A DNA stretch of 64,000 nt from Pseudomonas nicosulfuronedens (GCF_005877905.1 NZ_SWDV01000014.1:124001-188000); one strand, 5' to 3'; positions 25,837 to 35,432 are shown, counted from the first letter of the stretch. Made by a program: numbers and translations. Notes: a model not told the origin generated them from the sequence alone.

Positions 25837-28080
25837 TTACGCCAGAGCGCTCTTCAGACGTTCAGCGGCAACCGCCCTCTCCTGCTCAAGCTGTTCCGCC
25901 CAATCCACCAGCGAAGCCCCTGCCAGCGCCGCCGCCTCCAGCTCACCCAGGCAATCCCCCAACCCGCGCAGGCCCATGGACCGGCAGCTCCCCGCCAGCC
26001 GGTGCGCCAGGCTGGCGGCCTCCACCGCATCGTCCTGGCGCAGCGCATCCAGCAGCAATGGCCATTGCTCATCCAGCAGCTTCCACAGGCTGGCGAGCAG
26101 CTCGTTCAGCTTGTGCTCGCCCAGCAGACGACGGTGGGTCTCCAGAACCTGATGATCCAGCGGTCCCTTTTCCACCGCCTCGGACGGCGGCTCCCAGGCC
26201 ACGCCGGCCAGCGCAAGGCGCAGGTCGTCGAGGCGCAGGGGTTTGCCCAGTACGCCCTGCATGCCGGCCTCGAAGTAGCGGCGGACCATGCCCGGCTGCA
26301 CGCTGGCGGTGAAGGCATGGATCGGTGTGGTCGCATTCAGTCCATCGGACTGCGAACGGATTGCGCGACACAGGTCGAGGCCGGTCATCCCTGGCAGGTG
26401 CATGTCCAGCAGGATCAGGTCGAAGCGCCGCGCCACAGTCAGCGCCAGCGCAGGCCCGGCGTCTCCAGCGAGCTGCACGCGATGGCCGTCGCGCTCCAGC
26501 AACGCCTGGGCGACTTCGCGGTTGAGGGCGACGTCCTCCACCACCAGCACGTCCAAGGCCGGCGCCTGCGCGACGGCCAGGCCGGTGCGCGGCAGCGCAC
26601 CCGGCGCAAGCACGATCTCGAACCAGAAGGTGCTGCCCTCGCCCTCGAGGCTCTCCACACCGATCTCGCCGCCCATGGCCTGCACCAGCCGCTTGCTGAT
26701 CGCCAGCCCCAGCCCGGTGCCACCGTAGCGCCGCGCCACCTCGTCGCTGGCCTGGGTGAAGCGCTGGAAGATCCTCTCCTGCTGCTCGGCGGAAAGGCCG
26801 ATACCGTCGTCGGTGACGCTGAAGCGCAGACGTTGCCCGGCCTCGCTGCTCTGCAGTAGCGCGACCTCCAGCAGCACCTCGCCCTCCTCGGTGAACTTCA
26901 CCGCGTTGGCCAGCAGGTTGCTCAGCACTTGGCGCAGGAACTGCTCGGCGCCCCGGCAGGCGTCCTGCACCTCTGAATCGACGCGCAGGCGCAGGCAGGT
27001 GCCGTTGTCCTCGGCGCGCGGCTCCAGCAGGGTCACTACGTCGTCGAGCAGGCGGCGCAGGGAGAAGTCCACCGGCTCGGGCTGGCTGGCGCCGTCTTCC
27101 AGCTTGGCGAAGTGCAGCACCTCGTTGAGGATCGCCAGCAGCCCTTCACCGGCGGTGGACAGTGCTTGCAGACGGCGCCGGTCCTGCTCGCCCATAGGCG
27201 CGGCGCGCAGCAGTTCGGCCATGCCGAGGATGCCGTTGAGTGGCGTGCGGATCTCGTGGCTCATGGTGGCGAGGAAGCGGCTCTTGGCGCGGTTGGCGGC
27301 CTCGGCTTCCTCCTTGGCGCGGCGCAGGCTGGCGGTGCGCCGCTCGACCCGCCGCTGCAATTCGTCGCGCTTGCTCTGCAGGGCCGCGCGGTCGGCTTCG
27401 CGCCGGCGCAACTCGGCGCGCAGGGCTCGTCGCAAGCCGTCGAGGGCATCGGCCACGGTGTCGATTTCGTCCTCTTCGCCTGAGCGTTTTTTAGCCAGCA
27501 CCAGCTCGGTGCCCAGGTCGCCGCCGGTGAGCCCGCGGACGAAATCGGCCATGGCCCGCAGGTGGCGGGTGACCAGGCTATGGAACAGCCAGCTCAGCGC
27601 CACCGCCAGGCCGCAGAGGAACACCCCCATCCACAACAGGCTGGCGAGCCCGCCATGGAGCAGGCGCAGATAGACGGCGCCGAGGTCGATGCTGATTTCC
27701 AGCTCGCCCAGCTCGCGGCGCTCGCCATCCGGTGGCTGGAAGGCCAGGGAGTAACGCTCGATGCGGAAGGGCCCGCGCGGGTCGTCGGCGTCCTGCACCA
27801 GGTTGAAGTCGGCGCTGCGCAGGCGCACCTGGGCGATGTCGGGGAAGTCGGCCAGGCCGTGCAGCTGCACGTTCAGCTGTTCCTGGTTGAGGTCCCATAG
27901 GCTGCGCTCGAAGCTGGCGAGGTATCCGACACGGATCAGCTCCAGGCGCGTATCGATGTCGCGCATCTCGCGGCGGTACTCGAAGTACAACTGCACGGCG
28001 CTGGCCAACACGGTGAAGCACAGGCTGAACAGCAGCACCCGCAACAGCAGGCGCCGGGCCAGGCCGCCGGGCAGCCTCAA
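25837..28080 (-). CDS. aruS: Hybrid sensor histidine kinase AruS
   Basis: About 747 residues if started at TTG 28080, which overlaps the TGA of the upstream gene (TTGA). Order: transmembrane helix (about 10-33), short periplasmic loop with [14 protein letters not shown], second helix (about 145-170), HAMP and coiled coil, HisKA ([15 protein letters not shown]), HATPase ([22 protein letters not shown]), receiver ([18 protein letters not shown]) and a C-terminal HPt domain ([14 protein letters not shown]). It would relay phosphate His-Asp-His to AruR. In P. aeruginosa AruRS controls aruIH. The start codon is an inference; no ATG fits. Confidence 0.82.
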   Translation of the reverse strand: MRLPGGLARRLLLRVLLFSLCFTVLASAVQLYFEYRREMRDIDTRLELIRVGYLASFERSLWDLNQEQLNVQLHGLADFPDIAQVRLRSADFNLVQDADDPRGPFRIERYSLAFQPPDGERRELGELEISIDLGAVYLRLLHGGLASLLWMGVFLCGLAVALSWLFHSLVTRHLRAMADFVRGLTGGDLGTELVLAKKRSGEEDEIDTVADALDGLRRALRAELRRREADRAALQSKRDELQRRVERRTASLRRAKEEAEAANRAKSRFLATMSHEIRTPLNGILGMAELLRAAPMGEQDRRRLQALSTAGEGLLAILNEVLHFAKLEDGASQPEPVDFSLRRLLDDVVTLLEPRAEDNGTCLRLRVDSEVQDACRGAEQFLRQVLSNLLANAVKFTEEGEVLLEVALLQSSEAGQRLRFSVTDDGIGLSAEQQERIFQRFTQASDEVARRYGGTGLGLAISKRLVQAMGGEIGVESLEGEGSTFWFEIVLAPGALPRTGLAVAQAPALDVLVVEDVALNREVAQALLERDGHRVQLAGDAGPALALTVARRFDLILLDMHLPGMTGLDLCRAIRSQSDGLNATTPIHAFTASVQPGMVRRYFEAGMQGVLGKPLRLDDLRLALAGVAWEPPSEAVEKGPLDHQVLETHRRLLGEHKLNELLASLWKLLDEQWPLLLDALRQDDAVEAASLAHRLAGSCRSMGLRGLGDCLGELEAAALAGASLVDWAEQLEQERAVAAERLKSALA

Positions 28081-28964
28081 CGCGGCACCCCGTCGCCGGC
28101 GTGCATGGCGCGGTAGTCGTGCTCGCTCTGTTCCAGCCAGCGGGCGACGCTGCCGTCGTCCACGCGTTTCTTCAGCAGCGCGTCGATCTCGTCCATCCGC
28201 GCGGCCAGCGGCGAATGGCGGGAGACGGCAATGCGCAGGTAATCCACGGTGAGCGGCCTGGACAGCGCGAAGATGTCCTGCCCACCGGCCAGTTGCTCGG
28301 CGAACAGCGTGCCGGTGCGCCGTTCGTGGGCGATGAAGTCGATGCGCTGGCGGATCAGCTTGCCGAAGTTCTGGCGACTGTCGGAGACCCATTCGACGTT
28401 GCCGTGCTCGGCGACGAAGCGGTCGAATTCCGGCCCGTAGCTCTCGCCGAACAGCAGTCCACCGCGGTAATGGCCTAGGTCGCCCAGCTGGTCGAAACGC
28501 ACTGGCTTGTGGCGGTTGTAGAAGATCGCTACTTCTTCGCGCAGCACCGGCACACGGGAGAACAGCAGGCCGTCGTCGCGCTGCGGGGTCTGGTAGGCGA
28601 GCACCACGTCGACGCGGCCTTCGGCAGCGTCCAGCAGGCAGCGCTTCCAGTTGCCCAGCACCACGGTCTTCACTTCATAGCCCAGCTCGCCGAGCACGCT
28701 GCGCACGGTTTGTGGCGCCAGACCGCGCACTTCGTGGCCGTCGCTCCAGGAGATGGGTGGGTAGACGGGGTAGTCGCAGTAGCGGATGGGCTGCGCGGCC
28801 TGAACAGCTGTGCAGAAGATCAACGTGAGCAGGGCAAGTACATGCTGCAAAGATCTGTGCGGCGATTGCCCTCTCCCCAGCCCTCTCCCTGAAGGGAGAG
28901 GGGGCAAAAGCCGTTCCCGCGCGAGGCTGAAGAATCGTTGCAACACGCTCACGGCAAGATGCAT
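28077..28964 (-). CDS. Periplasmic solute-binding (SBP_bac_3-like) sensor protein linked to AruS
   Basis: Up to 295 residues. The mature part begins AAQPIRYCDYPVYPPISW and continues with SBP_bac_3 features (GLAPQTVRSVLGELGYEVK, GRVDVVLAYQTP, LFGESYGPEFDRF). ATG 28964 directly follows the aruR stop (TGA-ATG). However, residues 20-34 are encoded by a dispersed CTCTCCC repeat, and TTG 28850 would give a normal signal peptide (QHVLALLTLIFCTAVQA). It overlaps aruS by 4 bp. It probably detects arginine or 2-ketoarginine in the periplasm and signals to AruS. Confidence 0.75.
   Translation of the reverse strand: MHLAVSVLQRFFSLARERLLPPLPSGRGLGRGQSPHRSLQHVLALLTLIFCTAVQAAQPIRYCDYPVYPPISWSDGHEVRGLAPQTVRSVLGELGYEVKTVVLGNWKRCLLDAAEGRVDVVLAYQTPQRDDGLLFSRVPVLREEVAIFYNRHKPVRFDQLGDLGHYRGGLLFGESYGPEFDRFVAEHGNVEWVSDSRQNFGKLIRQRIDFIAHERRTGTLFAEQLAGGQDIFALSRPLTVDYLRIAVSRHSPLAARMDEIDALLKKRVDDGSVARWLEQSEHDYRAMHAGDGVPR
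28868..28906. repeat. CTCTCCC-family repeat inside a reading frame
   Basis: CCCTCTCCCCAGCCCTCTCC then CTGAAGGGAGAGGGGGC. It lies within the first 40 codons of the binding-protein gene and encodes LPPLPSGRGLGRGQ, upstream of the hydrophobic signal core. Confidence 0.8.
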
Positions 28965-29705
28965 TCAGGCGTCGGCGGGCGTGGCAGTGAACAGGTATCC
29001 CGCGCCATGGATGGTGATGATCAGCTCCGGCTCGGCCGGGTCATCGCGCAGCTTGCGGCGCAGGCGGCCGACCAGCACGTCGATGGAGCGATCGTTGGGC
29101 AGCCACTCGCGGTTGCGGATCTGGTCCATCAACTGGTCACGGCTCAGGGTGTGGCCGGTGTTGCGCAGGAACACGCCGAGCAACTGGAATTCGCCGTGGG
29201 TCAGCGGGGTTTCGCTGCCATCGCGGTCGATCAGGCGGCGGCGGTCCGGGTCCAGCGTCCAGTGGGCGAAGCGCTTGTGGTGCTGCCGGCTGCCCGGCGC
29301 GGCTGTGGCGGCAGGTTGGCGCGCGTGGCGCACGCGGCGAATCAGGTTCTTCGCGCGGGATACCAGTTCACGCGGGTTGAGCGGCTTGATCACGTAATCG
29401 TCGGCGCCGCATTCCAGGCCGACGATACGGTCGATGTCATCGTTGCGCCCGGTGATCAGGATGATGCCGACCTCCGAGCGCACGCGCAGCTCGCGGGTCA
29501 GGGTCAGGCCGTCCTTGCCGGGCAGGCGGATGTCGAGCATCACCAGGTCGACGGGCTGCTCGGCCTGCTCGGCTTCGACGAGCGTTGCCTCGGCCTGTTC
29601 GGCGGTGCCGGCGCAAAGCACGTCATAGCCTTCCTCGCCGAGGTAAGCCTGGAGGAGCTCGCGAATCACCGGATCGTCGTCGACGATCAGTACACGGGAA
29701 GTCAT
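28965..29705 (-). CDS. aruR: Response regulator AruR (OmpR family)
   Basis: A 246-residue two-component regulator. The receiver domain (1-120) has VLIVDDDP, the phosphoacceptor in LVMLDIRLPGKDG and the conserved Lys in YVIKPLNPREL. The C-terminal winged helix (about 150-240) has THGEFQLLGVFLRN and DVLVGRLRRKL. It is the first gene of aruR - binding protein - aruS. In P. aeruginosa AruR activates the arginine transaminase genes in response to arginine; here aruI-aruH lie about 10 kb away in the same direction. Confidence 0.87.
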   Translation of the reverse strand: MTSRVLIVDDDPVIRELLQAYLGEEGYDVLCAGTAEQAEATLVEAEQAEQPVDLVMLDIRLPGKDGLTLTRELRVRSEVGIILITGRNDDIDRIVGLECGADDYVIKPLNPRELVSRAKNLIRRVRHARQPAATAAPGSRQHHKRFAHWTLDPDRRRLIDRDGSETPLTHGEFQLLGVFLRNTGHTLSRDQLMDQIRNREWLPNDRSIDVLVGRLRRKLRDDPAEPELIITIHGAGYLFTATPADA

Positions 29706-29821
29706 CGCAATACCCTGCTGAGGCCACCGCTCGTGGCGGGGCCATTCTTGTTATGCGTGGAGGTAGAGCTGTAGGAACTGTCCTGCAGATGGCGGCAGGT
29801 TACCGCCCGCTGAACAATCGA

Positions 29822-30469
29822 TCAACAGACTCCCGACGCCCGACAGAAGCGCTGCCGACCGCCGTACTGGAGGCCATCCACCCAGGCTTCGCAGATCTGC
29901 ACGCCCTGCTCCGGGGTGAAGGTATTGGGATTCAGACCGGACTCCAGCCACAGGCCGTCGAGCAAGGCGCTAAGGGCGATGGCGGCCAGCTCGGCATCGA
30001 AGTCGGCCCAATCCTGCTCCGTCGCCAGCTCGTTCAGCGCCTGCGCCAGCAACGCGCGGTACTCGCCGTAGGAATGGTCGTGGGCCTTGTTGATTTCCTC
30101 GGCCGTCTTCACCGCGCCCCAGAACGCCAGCCAGGCATCCAGCAGTTGCGGGTCGAGCAGTTCGGCGCAGAACGAGGCACGAAAGAACGCCGACAGTCGC
30201 GCACGCGCGTCGGGCGCCGCTTCGGCGATGGACTCGCGCAGTAACTGCATGACCCGCCCGGTGACCGTCAGGTAGGCCTCGGCCACCAGTTCGTCCTTGC
30301 CCGAATAGTGGTGGTTGATCAGCCCCACCGAGACCCCGGCCTCGGCGCAGATCTTGCGTATGGAGGCTCCCTGGAAGCCATGGCGTTTCAGGCACGCGAG
30401 GGTGGCCTCAATCAGCAGCGCCTTGCGCTGCTCCGGCTCCAGTCGGGTAAAGCGGACTTCCTCGTTCAT
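29822..30469 (-). CDS. TetR family regulator (BetI-like)
   Basis: A 215-residue TetR protein. The N-terminal HTH is EATLACLKRHGFQGASIRKICAEAGVSVGLINHHYSGKDEL, and the C-terminal half resembles the BetI/TetR_C_6 domain (LDAWLAFWGAVKTAEEINKAHD). ATG 30469 lies 32 bp from a palindromic operator (30501-30514), so it is likely autoregulated. Divergent from the polyamine-type binding protein gene. The same operator occurs upstream of the hydratase operon about 6.5 kb away, so it may also control acyl-CoA genes. Ligand unknown. Confidence 0.87.
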   Translation of the reverse strand: MNEEVRFTRLEPEQRKALLIEATLACLKRHGFQGASIRKICAEAGVSVGLINHHYSGKDELVAEAYLTVTGRVMQLLRESIAEAAPDARARLSAFFRASFCAELLDPQLLDAWLAFWGAVKTAEEINKAHDHSYGEYRALLAQALNELATEQDWADFDAELAAIALSALLDGLWLESGLNPNTFTPEQGVQICEAWVDGLQYGGRQRFCRASGVC

Positions 30470-30500
30470 GCCTGGCTCCTCAGGTTTCAGGTGGCCAATC

Positions 30501-30514
30501 TGAACGATTGTTCG
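30501..30514. promoter_or_regulatory. Putative TetR operator between divergent genes
   Basis: TGAACGATTGTTCG, half-sites TGAAC/CGAAC with a 4-bp spacer, between the tetR start and the start of the binding-protein gene (30627). An exact inverted copy is at 23918-23931. Confidence 0.65.
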
Positions 30515-30626
30515 ATTAGGCGCCAGTACCTACCCGTTCGGGGAATGGTCCGGGCACCGCCCCTGGTCGAGAGTGGCTTCATCCGCGACAACTCCAATTC
30601 ATAAGAAAACCAAAGGTGGGACTGAC

Positions 30627-31730
30627 ATGCAGAAAACGCTCGCAGCAGTACTCAGCGCGGCGCTGGCGACCTTGCCGGCACTGGGTCACGGGGAGGAAGC
30701 CGAAGGTGCGAAGACGCTGCGGCTGTACAACTGGACCGACTACATCGGCGAACACACCATCGCCGATTTCGAGAAGGAAACCGGAATCAAGGTGGTCTAC
30801 GACACCTTCGATTCCTACGAGACCGTGCAGGGCAAACTGCTGCCCGGCCGCTCGGGCTACGACCTGGTGGTGCTCAACGCCGCCCTGGTGCCGCCGCTGC
30901 TCAAGGCGGGCGTATTCCAGCCGCTGGACAAGACCAAGCTGCCCAGCTGGAACAACCTCGATGCGGACGTGCTCAAGCACCTGGACCACTACGATCCGGG
31001 TGTGAAGTATTCGGCGCCCTACACCTGGGGCAGCAACGGCATCACCTACAACATCGACAAGATCAAGCAGCGCATGCCCGACGCGCCCATCGGCTCGCTG
31101 GCGATGCTGTTCGATCCGAAGATCGTGTCGAAATTCGCCGATTGCGGGGTGACCATCATCGACTCCCCCACCGACGTGATCCCGCTGGCCCTGACCTACC
31201 TCAAGCGCGACCCCAACAGCGCGCTGCCCGAGGACCTGAAGGCCGCTCAGGACCTGCTGCAATCGATCCGCCCGTACATCCGCAAGTTCGACTCCACCAG
31301 CTACCTGAACGGCCTGGCCAACGGCGACCAGTGCATGGCGATGACCTGGTCCGGCGACTACGCCACCGCCCAGGCCCGCGCCGACGAAGCCGGCGCCAAG
31401 GTCAAGCTGGGCTACTTCGTGCCCAAGGAAGGCTCGCTGATCTGGTTCGACGACTTCTACATCCCGGCCGACGCGCCGCACGTGGCAAACGCCCACAAGT
31501 TCATCGAATACATGCTGCAGCCGAAGGTCGCCGCCGACGTCGCCGACTACATCCGCTACGCCTCGAGCAACGCCGCCGCCACCCCGCTGCTGGCCGCCGA
31601 AGTACGCAACGACCCGGCGATCTACCCCGACGCCGAAACCCGCGCCCGGCTGTTCACCCAGAAAGTGCAGAACCCCAAGGCGACCCGCCTGATCACCCGC
31701 ACCTGGAACGCGGTGAAGACCGGGACCTGA
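30627..31730 (+). CDS. Polyamine ABC transporter substrate-binding protein (SpuD/PotF-like)
   Basis: A 367-residue periplasmic protein, the usual length of SpuD/SpuE. Signal peptide residues 1-22 (MQKTLAAVLSAALATLPALGHG). The mature part has LRLYNWTDYIGEHTIADFEKETGIKVVYDTFDSYE, APYTWGSNGITYN and MTWSGDYATA, the polyamine SBP pattern. ATG 30627 follows GGTGGG. No permease or ATPase gene is adjacent, so it must use a transporter encoded elsewhere. It is followed by an omega-aminotransferase, suggesting uptake and transamination of a diamine. Confidence 0.87.
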   Translation: MQKTLAAVLSAALATLPALGHGEEAEGAKTLRLYNWTDYIGEHTIADFEKETGIKVVYDTFDSYETVQGKLLPGRSGYDLVVLNAALVPPLLKAGVFQPLDKTKLPSWNNLDADVLKHLDHYDPGVKYSAPYTWGSNGITYNIDKIKQRMPDAPIGSLAMLFDPKIVSKFADCGVTIIDSPTDVIPLALTYLKRDPNSALPEDLKAAQDLLQSIRPYIRKFDSTSYLNGLANGDQCMAMTWSGDYATAQARADEAGAKVKLGYFVPKEGSLIWFDDFYIPADAPHVANAHKFIEYMLQPKVAADVADYIRYASSNAAATPLLAAEVRNDPAIYPDAETRARLFTQKVQNPKATRLITRTWNAVKTGT

Positions 31731-31746
31731 TGGATCGCCAATCACA

Positions 31747-31768
31747 AGCCCCGGCCTGAGCGCCGGGG
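31747..31768 (+). other. Hairpin between binding protein and aminotransferase
   Basis: GCCCCGGC / GCCGGGGC around a short loop, 17 bp after the binding-protein stop. No T tract follows, so it may stabilise mRNA ends or attenuate rather than terminate. Confidence 0.45.
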
Positions 31769-31822
31769 CACGGGGAGAAGGCTCTCCCCACCACGAATAA
31801 CCGAAAGTCCGAGGTACAGACG

Positions 31823-33241
31823 ATGACCACCACCACCCCAGCCTACTTCGCCCAGTTCAACGACGAGCAGCTGGTCGCCGCCGACAAAGCCCACTACATG
31901 CACGGCTACCACGTGTTCGACGACCACCGGGTCAACGGTGCGCTGAACATCGCCGCCGGCGAGGGCGCCTACATCTACGACACCAAGGGCAATCGCTACC
32001 TGGACGCCGTGGGCGGCATGTGGTGCACCAACATCGGCCTGGGCCGCGCGGAAATGGCTGACGCCATCGCGGAGCAGGTGCGCCAGCTGGCCTACTCCAA
32101 TCCCTTCTGCGACATGGCCAACGTCACCGCCATCCAGCTCTGCGAGAAGCTCGCCGAACTGGCGCCGGGCGACCTCGACCACGTGTTCCTCACCACCGGC
32201 GGCTCCACCGCAGTGGACACCGCCTACCGCCTGATCCAGTACTACCAGAACTGCCGCGGCAAGCATGAGAAGAAGCACATCATCAGCCGCGTCAACGCCT
32301 ACCACGGCTCGACCTTCCTCACCATGTCCCTGGGCGGCAAGGTCGCCGACCACCCGGCCGAGTTCGACTTCCTCAAGGACGTCATCCATCACATTTCCTG
32401 CCCCAACCCCTACCGCGCCCCGGAAGGGATGACAGAAGGAGACTTCCTCGAATTCCTGGTGAAGGAATTCGAAGACAAGATTCTCGAACTGGGCGAAGAC
32501 AAGGTCGCCGCCTTTTTCGCCGAGCCGATCATGGGCTCGGGCGGCGTGATCATTCCGCCCAAGGGCTACCACCAGCGCATGTGGCAGGTCTGCCAGCAAT
32601 ACGACGTGCTCTACGTCGCCGACGAAGTGGTGACTTCCTTTGGCCGCCTCGGCGCCTTCTTCGCCTCCGAAGACGTGTTCGGCATGCAGCCGGACATCAT
32701 CACCACCGCCAAGGGCCTGACCTCCGGCTACCTGCCGCTGGGCGCGTGCATCTTCTCCGACCGCATCTGGAAGGTGATCGGCGAGGCCGACAAGGGCCGC
32801 TGCTTCGCCCACGGCTTCACCTACAGCGGGCACCCGGTGAGCTGCGTCTCGGCGCTGAAGAACATCGAGATCATCGAGCGTGAGAACCTTCTTGAGCACG
32901 TGAAGGACGTCGGCGGCTACCTGGAGCAGCGTCTGCAGGAACTGGCCGGCCTGCCGCTGGTAGGCAGCGTGCGTTGCCAGAAGCTGATGGCCTGCGTCGA
33001 GTTCGTCGCCGACAAGCGCAGCAAGGCGCTCTTCCCCGAGGAGCTGAACATCGGCGAAAAGATTCACCTGCGTGCCCAGGCCAAGGGCCTGCTGGTGCGG
33101 CCGATCGTGCACCTGAACGTGATGTCGCCGCCGTTGACCATCACCCGTGAGCAGGTCGACGAGATCGTCGACAAGCTGCGCGAGTCGATCCTGGAGGCTG
33201 CCGAAGACCTTCAGCGCAGCGGTGATTACGCGGGGCACTGA
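31823..33241 (+). CDS. Class III aminotransferase, putrescine/omega-amino acid:pyruvate type
   Basis: A 472-residue PLP enzyme. FLTTGGSTAVDTAYRLIQYY (PLP phosphate site), NAYHGSTFLTMSLGG, the DEVVTSFGR motif (Asp to pyridine N) and ITTAKGLTSGYLPLGA (Schiff-base Lys) are present. It resembles SpuC (putrescine-pyruvate) and GabT2-type enzymes. A pyrG-like ribosome binding region GAGGTAC precedes the ATG. Its stop overlaps the next gene's ATG by one base (TGATG). With the upstream polyamine-type binding protein it likely serves diamine or beta-alanine catabolism. Confidence 0.85.
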   Translation: MTTTTPAYFAQFNDEQLVAADKAHYMHGYHVFDDHRVNGALNIAAGEGAYIYDTKGNRYLDAVGGMWCTNIGLGRAEMADAIAEQVRQLAYSNPFCDMANVTAIQLCEKLAELAPGDLDHVFLTTGGSTAVDTAYRLIQYYQNCRGKHEKKHIISRVNAYHGSTFLTMSLGGKVADHPAEFDFLKDVIHHISCPNPYRAPEGMTEGDFLEFLVKEFEDKILELGEDKVAAFFAEPIMGSGGVIIPPKGYHQRMWQVCQQYDVLYVADEVVTSFGRLGAFFASEDVFGMQPDIITTAKGLTSGYLPLGACIFSDRIWKVIGEADKGRCFAHGFTYSGHPVSCVSALKNIEIIERENLLEHVKDVGGYLEQRLQELAGLPLVGSVRCQKLMACVEFVADKRSKALFPEELNIGEKIHLRAQAKGLLVRPIVHLNVMSPPLTITREQVDEIVDKLRESILEAAEDLQRSGDYAGH

Positions 33242-34164
33242 TGATCGATCCGAGGATTTTGCCTACACCCCGGCAGCCCTTTATGCTGCCGGACATGAGC
33301 GAATCTCAGGCACTGAGCGAAACGTCCGACGCACCGGCCCTGCATGCCTGGCATGCGGGGCTGGCGCGCGCCCTGGCCAGCGTCGGCGAAGTCGTCTTCG
33401 TCGAGCGCCTGGCCGACGCCCTGGGCTGCCTGGTGCCGGTGGAGTCGGTGATGCTCGGCCTGGAACAGCGCGGCCAGCCGCCACAACCGCTGTACCAGCG
33501 CGGCGTCCACCCGGAACACCACGAAGCGCTGGTCGACCGCTACTACGCCCGCGGCTACCTGCTGGACCCCTTCTGCCTGGCCATGGAAGACGGCCTCACC
33601 GAAGGTTTCTATCCGCTGGCCGACATCGCCCCGGACGACTTCTTCGCCAGCGAGTACTACAAGACCTACTACCTCAAGTTCGGCTGCACCGAGGACTGCC
33701 ACTTCATCATCGACCTGGGCGAAGCGCGCAAGGTCTCGCTGTGCCTGTACCAGGGCGAGAGCGGCGCGCGCTTCAGCGAAACCCAGCTGGACCTGCTGGC
33801 CACCGCCCTGCCGCTGGTGCGTGAGCTGTTCCGCCAGTTCGAGCGCAATGGCGGGCTGGACCTGCTGCTGGCCGGGCGCGGCGTGAAAGTCAGCGTGCAG
33901 GACGACCAGGCGCCGCTGAACCGGCACATCCGCGCGGCATTCATGAATTTCGGCGCCGACCGGCTCACCGAGCGCGAACGGGAAATCGCCCACCTGCTGC
34001 TGCGCGGCCACTCGGTGAAATCCAGCGCGCGGGTGCTGGATATCTCCCCGGAAACCGTGCGCATGCACCGCAAGCACCTCTACACCAAGCTGGCGATCAA
34101 CTCCCAGGCGGAGCTGTTCTCGCTGTTCATCGACTGGCTGACCGGCGACGCCAGCGCTGCCTGA
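33241..34164 (+). CDS. LuxR family transcriptional regulator
   Basis: Up to 307 residues. The C-terminal GerE HTH (about 240-295) has LTEREREIAHLLLRGHSVKSSARVLDISPETVRMHRKHLYTKL. The N-terminal 220 residues form an unrecognised ligand-binding region rich in aromatic residues (PDDFFASEYYKTYYLKFG). ATG 33241 overlaps the aminotransferase stop and is favoured by coupling, but ATG 33295 (MSESQALSE) is also plausible. It probably regulates the preceding catabolic genes. Confidence 0.83.
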   Translation: MIDPRILPTPRQPFMLPDMSESQALSETSDAPALHAWHAGLARALASVGEVVFVERLADALGCLVPVESVMLGLEQRGQPPQPLYQRGVHPEHHEALVDRYYARGYLLDPFCLAMEDGLTEGFYPLADIAPDDFFASEYYKTYYLKFGCTEDCHFIIDLGEARKVSLCLYQGESGARFSETQLDLLATALPLVRELFRQFERNGGLDLLLAGRGVKVSVQDDQAPLNRHIRAAFMNFGADRLTEREREIAHLLLRGHSVKSSARVLDISPETVRMHRKHLYTKLAINSQAELFSLFIDWLTGDASAA

Positions 34165-34174
34165 CCCCTGCGTT

Positions 34175-34255
34175 GCAGGATGGGTGGTGCGCAGCGATAC
34201 CCATGCAGCTGGCGTCCGCAATCGATGGGTATCGCTACGCTCCACGCCATCCTAC
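34175..34255. repeat. TACCCATC-family inverted repeat
   Basis: GCAGGATGGGTGGTGCGCAG...CGATACCCAT facing ATGGGTATCGCTACGCTCCA...ATCCTAC. A dispersed element unlike the REP family in sequence but similar in size and design. Confidence 0.8.
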
Positions 34256-34396
34256 GATTCCAGCTTGTCGACGGTGCCTCCCCCCTTCGCTCCTACAATC
34301 TCGATACCGTTGCATGCGGCATCGCGCCCGGAAATCTGCCAACCTATGGCGTTTCCCGCTGTCTGACCCGTGCCCCACCACCAGGAGAGCTCCCCG

Positions 34397-35407
34397 ATGT
34401 CCCGACGCTGGCTACCCGCCTTGCTGTTGGCCGCCGCCCTGCCACTGCACGCCGCCGAATCCAAACCCACCTACGGTCCGGAACTGGAGCGCTTCAACTA
34501 CTCCTACCCGGTCGGTCACTACAGCTTCGCGTCCCAGGGCCACCACATGCACATGGCCTACATCGACGTGAAGCCCAAGAAACAGCCCAACGGCCGCACC
34601 GTGGTGCTGCTGCACGGCAAGAACTTCTGCGCCGGCACCTGGGAAACCACCATCGCGGCTCTGAGCGACGCCGGCTACCGCGTCGTCGCGCCGGACCAGA
34701 TCGGCTTCTGCAAATCCACCAAGCCCGAGCGCTACCAGTACAGCTTCCAGCAGCTGGCGACCAACACCCATGCCCTGCTGGAGCACCTGAAGATCGGCAA
34801 GATCACCCTGCTGGGCCACTCCACCGGCGGCATGCTCGCCACCCGCTACGCACTGATGTACCCGCAACAGGTCGAGCAGCTGGCGATGGTCAACCCCATC
34901 GGCCTGGAAGACTGGAAAGCCCTCGGCGTGCCCTACCGCACCCCCGACCAGTGGTACGAGCGCGAGCTGAAGACCAGCGCCGAGAGCATCCGCCAGTACG
35001 AGCAGGCGACCTACTACGCCGGCCAGTGGAAACCCGAGTACGACAAGTGGGTGAACATGCTCGCCGGCCTGTTCAACGGTGCCGGTCACGAGCGCGTGGC
35101 GTGGAACTCGGCGCTGCTCTACGACATGATCTTCACCCAGCCGGTGGTCTACGAATTCGGCCAGCTGAAGATGCCGACCCTGCTGCTGATCGGCACCAAG
35201 GACAACACCGCGATCGGCAAGGACATCGCCCCGGCCGAGCTCAAACCCAAGCTGGGCAACTACGCCGAACTAGGCAAGGCGACTGCCAAGGCCATCCCCA
35301 ACGCCACCCTGGTGGAGTTCGACGACATGGGCCACGCGCCGCAGATCCAGGACCCGAAGCGCTTCCACGAGGCGCTGCTCAAGGGGCTGGCGGACCTCAA
35401 GCACTGA
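34397..35407 (+). CDS. Exported alpha/beta hydrolase
   Basis: A 336-residue alpha/beta hydrolase with an N-terminal signal peptide (MSRRWLPALLLAAALPLHAAE). Features: LLHGKNFCAGTW oxyanion loop, nucleophile elbow GHSTGG at about 141-146, LIGTKDN strand with acidic residue, and DMGHAPQ with the catalytic His. AGGAGAG at 34383-34389 supports ATG 34397. Substrate unknown; periplasmic or secreted esterase/epoxide hydrolase-like. Stands alone between repeat elements. Confidence 0.83.
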   Translation: MSRRWLPALLLAAALPLHAAESKPTYGPELERFNYSYPVGHYSFASQGHHMHMAYIDVKPKKQPNGRTVVLLHGKNFCAGTWETTIAALSDAGYRVVAPDQIGFCKSTKPERYQYSFQQLATNTHALLEHLKIGKITLLGHSTGGMLATRYALMYPQQVEQLAMVNPIGLEDWKALGVPYRTPDQWYERELKTSAESIRQYEQATYYAGQWKPEYDKWVNMLAGLFNGAGHERVAWNSALLYDMIFTQPVVYEFGQLKMPTLLLIGTKDNTAIGKDIAPAELKPKLGNYAELGKATAKAIPNATLVEFDDMGHAPQIQDPKRFHEALLKGLADLKH

Positions 35408-35432
35408 CAGCCCCGAGCCATCCGGGTAGTCC

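Noticed and set aside
31747-31768. Hairpin after the polyamine-type binding protein considered as a terminator
   Set aside because: No T tract follows, and the next gene is in the same direction; kept only as a hairpin.
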